From positions 1 through 9,436 of the forward strand of contig CAOKNI010000039.1 of NCBI GenBank assembly GCA_948470005.1: a stretch of 9,436 nucleotides of DNA, given 5' to 3'. The notes under the pieces were generated by a model. It had not been told where the DNA came from, did not search any database, and saw only the letters and a program-made list of their open reading frames with translations. Source of the stretch: an uncultured Mycoplasmatota bacterium (GTDB lineage: Bacteria; Bacillota_I; Bacilli_A; RF39; UBA660). Position 1 is the stretch's first letter. Each line of letters begins with the position of its first letter. This document shows positions 7,301 to 9,436 of this stretch, in pieces. The position numbers and the translations under genes were made by a program.

Positions 7301-7708
7301 TCTTATCCGAATTGTTATGTTGCAAGTATTTCATTAGGCGCTAATATGATGCATTCTATAAAAGTTATGAAGGAAGCAATGGAACACAAAGGGCCAGCTT
7401 TAATCATTGCTTATTCACCATGTATTGAACATGGCATTAAAACAGGTATGTCACATTCTATAGAAGAAGAAAGAATTGCTAGTGAAGTCGGCTATACTCT
7501 ACTAATGCGTTATAAACCAGAGGAAGATAAATTATATTTAGATAATAAAGAACCTAACTTTGATAATTATGAACAATTTTTAAATAATGAAGTAAGATAT
7601 AATGCTTTAAAAATTAAAGATGAACTATTAGCAAAAGAATTATTAGTAAAACAAATAGAAAATGCGAAGAAGAGATATAATTATTATAAAAAATTAAGTA
7701 AAAATTAA
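4364..7708 (+). CDS. nifJ: Pyruvate:ferredoxin (flavodoxin) oxidoreductase
   Basis: It converts pyruvate and CoA to acetyl-CoA and CO2 while reducing ferredoxin, the central pyruvate step of many anaerobes. It is a complete single-chain enzyme of 1114 residues, slightly shorter than the usual 1170-1200. The N-terminal pyruvate/thiamine domain carries YPITPSSPM (Thr28), VEMQSEAGAAG (Glu60) and Arg110. The gamma-type domain shows YDSKKSGGVTVSNLR, and the EKR motif is at 650-652. Two ferredoxin-type clusters are bound by Cys666/669/672/676 and Cys711/714/717/721. The thiamine diphosphate domain has GGDGWAYDIG from 910 and SNTGGQSS (Asn945). The cluster near the active site is held by Cys775, Cys778, Cys803 and Cys1020; all four are present. 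The C-terminal extension found in the Desulfovibrio enzyme is lacking. The GTG start fits the family N-terminus and lies five bases after GGTGAT. No terminator follows, so some read-through into the next gene is possible. Confidence 0.97.
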   Translation: MIKICDGNKACSDIAYYFSEISSIYPITPSSPMASNVDLLSGKKLNLYGDKVKLVEMQSEAGAAGAFHGALISGSLASTFTASQGLLLMIPNMYKIAGEMLPGVIHVAARTIATNALSIFGDHSDIYSTRGTGFAILASSNVNDAQNLAAVAHLSAIKGSIPFLHFFDGFRTSHEINSIEELDVSKLKDIIPWKEIEKFKMRAINLECGIQKGMAMNEDIYFQTQEARNPYYDKLPDIVNNYMNEINKIMGTNYKPFTYYGDKDATNIIVAMGSVTDTIKLVIDENVKKGKKLGLITVHLYRPFSAKYLLDVLPKTARNIAVLDRAKEAGANGEALYLDVVNALKDKDINIVGGRFGLASKNTTPADINSVFMMLQGNLKNNFTIGIVDDVTNTSLPKENYKIKLDAEEFLIYGFGSDGCVSASKDILKILGKKDYFVNGYFSYDSKKSGGVTVSNLRISKSPINAPFYVENPSLIVVTKDEYFKTFEMLNNISENGTIIINTSKTPEEINSFLKNRDKKIIKDRNVDLYLIDAGKIASEAGIKGKISKIIEMLILEKLNVDNAFDILEKSIRDAFKTKGENIVNSNIEAIKKAGNSLIKVDYLTIDEKLEQENLDVINKINRRQGDSLTVFEVACFKDGSFPSGLSKFEKRHTNMVAPKWIKENCIECGRCSFVCPHAVIRSFVTKEEDGIPYLINKDYNYLISVSELDCTECGLCITECPGKNGQKALEFGPVNENLDNVKLFTEYKNPEVYNKFTVPGAAMCKPTFEFHGACAGCGETPYINLITRLYGEELVIANATGCSSIYGGSVPSTPYSIPWANSLFEDNAEFALGMHLSYESKRNLIKTIMEREMANVNASVQELFKIYIDNINDFEKTRDVKNKLVNLDIPEDLKSLVNYMPARTVFAIGGDGWAYDIGFGGLDHVLSTNENVKVLVLDSEVYSNTGGQSSKSSNLGQVSEFADFGKKTAKKDLFRIAMSYPNCYVASISLGANMMHSIKVMKEAMEHKGPALIIAYSPCIEHGIKTGMSHSIEEERIASEVGYTLLMRYKPEEDKLYLDNKEPNFDNYEQFLNNEVRYNALKIKDELLAKELLVKQIENAKKRYNYYKKLSKN

Positions 7709-7713
7709 ACTTT

Positions 7714-7792
7714 CCTTTGAAAAAACTGCACGATGTAGTAATTATTCCTTTGAAAAAACCGCGTCAACTACTAAATATCCCTTTGAAAAAAC
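7714..7792. repeat. Three 13-bp direct repeats at exact 33-bp spacing
   Basis: CCTTTGAAAAAAC occurs without mismatch at 7714-7726, 7747-7759 and 7780-7792. The two 20-base stretches between copies are unrelated to each other. The third copy provides the TTGAAA -35 box of the next gene. The array fills the space between nifJ and the AAA ATPase gene, starting six bases after the nifJ stop. Thirty-three base pairs is about three helix turns, so the sites face roughly the same side of the DNA. The repeats may bind a regulator, or may be duplicated promoter pieces; both are inference. Confidence 0.9.
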
Positions 7793-7810
7793 TAAAAACA
7801 ATGGTATAAT
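7783..7810 (+). promoter_or_regulatory. Promoter of the AAA/DUF4143 gene, built on the third repeat
   Basis: TTGAAA (7783-7788) within repeat copy 3, a 16-base spacer and an extended -10: TG at 7802-7803, one base, then TATAAT at 7805-7810. The AAGGAGA ribosome site (7820-7826) follows. This is one of the best promoters in the window. Copies 1 and 2 also hold TTGAAA but have no good -10 at the same distance. Confidence 0.7.
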
Positions 7811-7832
7811 AAGGAAAAGAAGGAGATATTAA

Positions 7833-9128
7833 ATGTTAAAAAGAAAGATAACAAACTCATTAATTGAATGGAAAAATAATTCAAAAAAGCAAGCTTTATT
7901 AGTAATAGGAGCAAGACAAGTAGGTAAAACTTTTATAATTAGAAAATTTGCTGAAGAGTATTATGAGAATAATATTTATATAAATTTTATTGAGCAACCT
8001 CTATATAAAGATATATTTGCAGAAAATTTAGATAGTGAAAGTATTATAAAAAGATTATCTTTATTATTGCCAGAGGCTAATTTAATTCCTCATAAAACGA
8101 TAATTATTTTAGACGAAATTCAGGCGTGCGAAAAAGCTATTACCGCTTTAAAATTTTTAGCATTAGATGGGAGATTTGATATTATAGGTTCTGGTTCACT
8201 TCTTGGTATAACATATAAAAGAGTAGAATCATTTCCAGTTGGTTTTGTAGAACGTATAGAGCTTGGCTCTCTTGATTTTGAAGAATTTTGTTGGGCTAAT
8301 GGAATGAGTGAAGAAGGAATTTTATATTTAAAAGATTATTTTGATAAAAAAGAAAAGGTACCAGAAGTAATACATAATAAAATGATGTCTTTATTTAAAG
8401 AATATATAGTTGTTGGCGGAATGCCGAGGGTTGTCGATGAATTTGCAACTAACCATAATTTTAGTACAGTCTTGAAGTTACAACGAAATATTATCGAAGA
8501 TTATAAAAATGATATTATAAAATATGCGGATATGGAAGATAAATCTAAAATTAGAGATTGTTTTGATTCTATTCCTAAACATTTAGCTAAAGATTATAAA
8601 AAGTTTCGCTATAATTTAGTAGATAAAAATGGTACTGCTAAAAAATATTTTGGAAGTTTAGAGTGGCTTTATGATGCTGGTATTATTAACTTTTGTTATA
8701 ATCTTGCTGTACCAGAGTTACCTTTGGAAGGCAATGCTAAAAAAGACATTTTTAAAATTTATATGAAAGATACAGGACTTTTAATGGCGATGTTAGAAGA
8801 GGGCTCAAATAAAGAAGTCATTGATGGTAACTTAGGTATATATAAAGGGGCTATATATGAAAATATTATTGCAGATATTTTTACTAAGCTTGGAAAGAAG
8901 TTATATTATTTTGAATATAATTCGACTTTAGAAATAGATTTCTTTATAAGATATGAAAATAAAGCAACAGCTATTGAAGTGAAGTCTGCAGATAATACTA
9001 AATCCAAATCTTTAAATTCTATAATTAATAATTGGCATATTGAAAAAGGGATTAAATTATCTTCTAAAAACTTAGGTGTTAATGATAGTATTATAAGTAT
9101 TCCTTTATATATGGCTATGTTTTTATAA
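7833..9128 (+). CDS. AAA_14/DUF4143 ATP-binding protein
   Basis: A 431-residue ATPase. The N-terminal AAA_14 domain shows Walker A GARQVGKT (26-33), Walker B IIILDEIQ with Asp94-Glu95, and the sensor-like block IIGSGSLLG. The middle has VVGGMPRVVDEF, typical of the family. The C-terminal DUF4143 part contains EIDFF (Asp369) and, 12 residues later, IEVKS (Glu382, Lys384), which fits the D...ExK pattern of the PD-(D/E)XK nuclease-like fold. Families of this type often occur in many copies in gut bacteria; their function is not established, and links to DNA processing or defence are speculation. The ATG has a strong AAGGAGA site seven bases upstream. No partner gene (toxin, antitoxin or methylase) is next to it in the window. 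The control region is the 33-bp repeat array. Confidence 0.9.
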   Translation: MLKRKITNSLIEWKNNSKKQALLVIGARQVGKTFIIRKFAEEYYENNIYINFIEQPLYKDIFAENLDSESIIKRLSLLLPEANLIPHKTIIILDEIQACEKAITALKFLALDGRFDIIGSGSLLGITYKRVESFPVGFVERIELGSLDFEEFCWANGMSEEGILYLKDYFDKKEKVPEVIHNKMMSLFKEYIVVGGMPRVVDEFATNHNFSTVLKLQRNIIEDYKNDIIKYADMEDKSKIRDCFDSIPKHLAKDYKKFRYNLVDKNGTAKKYFGSLEWLYDAGIINFCYNLAVPELPLEGNAKKDIFKIYMKDTGLLMAMLEEGSNKEVIDGNLGIYKGAIYENIIADIFTKLGKKLYYFEYNSTLEIDFFIRYENKATAIEVKSADNTKSKSLNSIINNWHIEKGIKLSSKNLGVNDSIISIPLYMAMFL

Positions 9129-9325
9129 ATGAAAAACTAAATTAAATAAACTTGTAAATTAAAAAATAGACAATAAATTATTTTGTTTCTTGATTGGATT
9201 TAATAATAAAGCTCATGTCTACTTTTTATTTAAAATGCTTTTAGGATAAAGTTCACGCATATTTTAAACATAGTTAATGGAACATGAACTATTTGTGGTA
9301 TCTTAAATTTTGGTAATTATATTAT

Positions 9326-9355
9326 AAATTCAGGGAATACTAATCTCTGAATTTT
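9326..9355 (+). terminator. Hairpin, possible terminator of the AAA/DUF4143 gene
   Basis: AAATTCAGGGA (9326-9336) pairs with TCTCTGAATTT (9344-9354), 11 pairs with one G-T, around a seven-base loop. Only a short T run follows, and it lies about 200 bases after the stop codon, so termination is uncertain. Its near-symmetry means it could also act on the minus strand. Confidence 0.4.
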
Positions 9356-9366
9356 AAATTTAAAAC

Positions 9367-9400
9367 AAAAAAAGGAAGCTGCCCCCTGAAGACAGCTTCT
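9367..9400 (-). terminator. Minus-strand rho-independent terminator
   Basis: GAAGCTG (9375-9381) pairs with CAGCTTC (9393-9399), plus one G-T pair, around an 11-base loop. Read on the minus strand, the stem is followed by CC and seven T (the A run at 9367-9373). On the + strand no T run follows. It therefore ends a transcript coming from the right edge. Confidence 0.65.
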
Positions 9401-9436
9401 AAAAGAATAAAAAGGGGTTGACTAGTGTGATACTAG
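9399..9436 (-). CDS. Possible C-terminal end of a minus-strand gene cut by the window edge
   Basis: On the minus strand one frame is open from the right edge to a TAG at 9401-9399, reading SITLVNPFLFF. The stop overlaps the stem of the minus-strand terminator, as expected for the end of a gene. Only 11 residues are visible, so no family can be named. A transposase is possible given the compact stop-plus-terminator arrangement, but that is a guess. Confidence 0.25.
   Translation of the reverse strand, partial: SITLVNPFLFF

Larger units (their letters stand above)
9129..9436. other. Intergenic region without a + strand gene
   Basis: About 300 very AT-rich bases. No frame on either strand shows a convincing start, ribosome site and protein-like composition before about 9399. 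It holds a hairpin at 9326-9354 and a minus-strand terminator at 9367-9400. Two loose inverted repeats also occur, TAGACA/TGTCTA (9167 and 9216) and AGTTCA/TGAACT (9250 and 9285), with loops too long to mean much. It may be decayed sequence. Confidence 0.6.

Noticed and set aside
7727..7779. Hairpin between TAGTA and TACTA around the second repeat copy
   Set aside because: Only five pairs with a long loop; easily expected by chance here.
7714..7792. The three spaced repeats as a small CRISPR array
   Set aside because: The repeat is only 13 bp, spacers are 20 bp, there are just three units, the last spacer is a promoter, and no cas gene is present.
9163..9240. Open + strand stretch of about 25 codons downstream of the ATPase
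   Set aside because: It has no start codon or ribosome site and a composition typical of random AT-rich DNA.
1..9436. Use of TGA as tryptophan (mycoplasma-type code)
   Set aside because: Conserved tryptophans, for example in NifJ GDGW and SecE KWPSR, are TGG, and I saw no TGA inside an aligned gene.

Overview
The window is very AT-rich and densely packed. All nine gene-sized features read on the + strand. Every intact gene ends in TAA, tryptophan is encoded by TGG, and promoters and Shine-Dalgarno sites are of Gram-positive type. Pyruvate:ferredoxin oxidoreductase, a secE-nusG pair and an EpsC/CysE-type serine acetyltransferase point to an anaerobic, low-GC Bacillota, plausibly a compact-genome gut lineage on the Bacilli/Erysipelotrichia/RF39 side. 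That placement is inference; no rRNA or other marker is present to fix it.

Layout, left to right. 107-883 is a DUF368 (PopT-type) undecaprenyl-phosphate translocase. 934-1597 is an unrecognised winged-helix-like gene with intact promoter and ribosome binding site but a frameshift near codon 45. 1622-2810 is one transcription unit: promoter, secE, nusG and a 90-residue two-helix membrane protein in the place where rplK often sits, closed by a strong terminator that overlaps the last stop codon. 2841-3704 is a DUF362 protein with a cysteine cluster but no ferredoxin domain, followed by a terminator. 3787-4281 is a serine O-acetyltransferase with a clipped C-terminus. 4364-7708 is a complete one-chain pyruvate:ferredoxin oxidoreductase. 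7833-9128 is an AAA_14/DUF4143 ATPase. The last 300 bases hold no + strand gene, but contain two hairpins; one is a good minus-strand terminator, so a minus-strand gene (perhaps an insertion sequence) probably converges from beyond the right edge.

The genes do not form one pathway. They are separate housekeeping units: lipid-carrier recycling, protein export and transcription elongation, cysteine synthesis, pyruvate oxidation, plus an accessory ATPase. Most have their own promoter, and several -10 boxes (some of the extended TGN type) lie only 10-22 bases from the start codon, so leaders are very short.

The most unusual signal is just before the ATPase gene: a perfect 13-bp element, CCTTTGAAAAAAC, occurs three times at exactly 33-bp intervals (7714, 7747, 7780). 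The last copy supplies the TTGAAA -35 box of the ATPase promoter. It looks like a phased control region tied to this ATPase. Second in interest are the frameshifted regulator and the paired TCGACA boxes and inverted repeat between it and secE.
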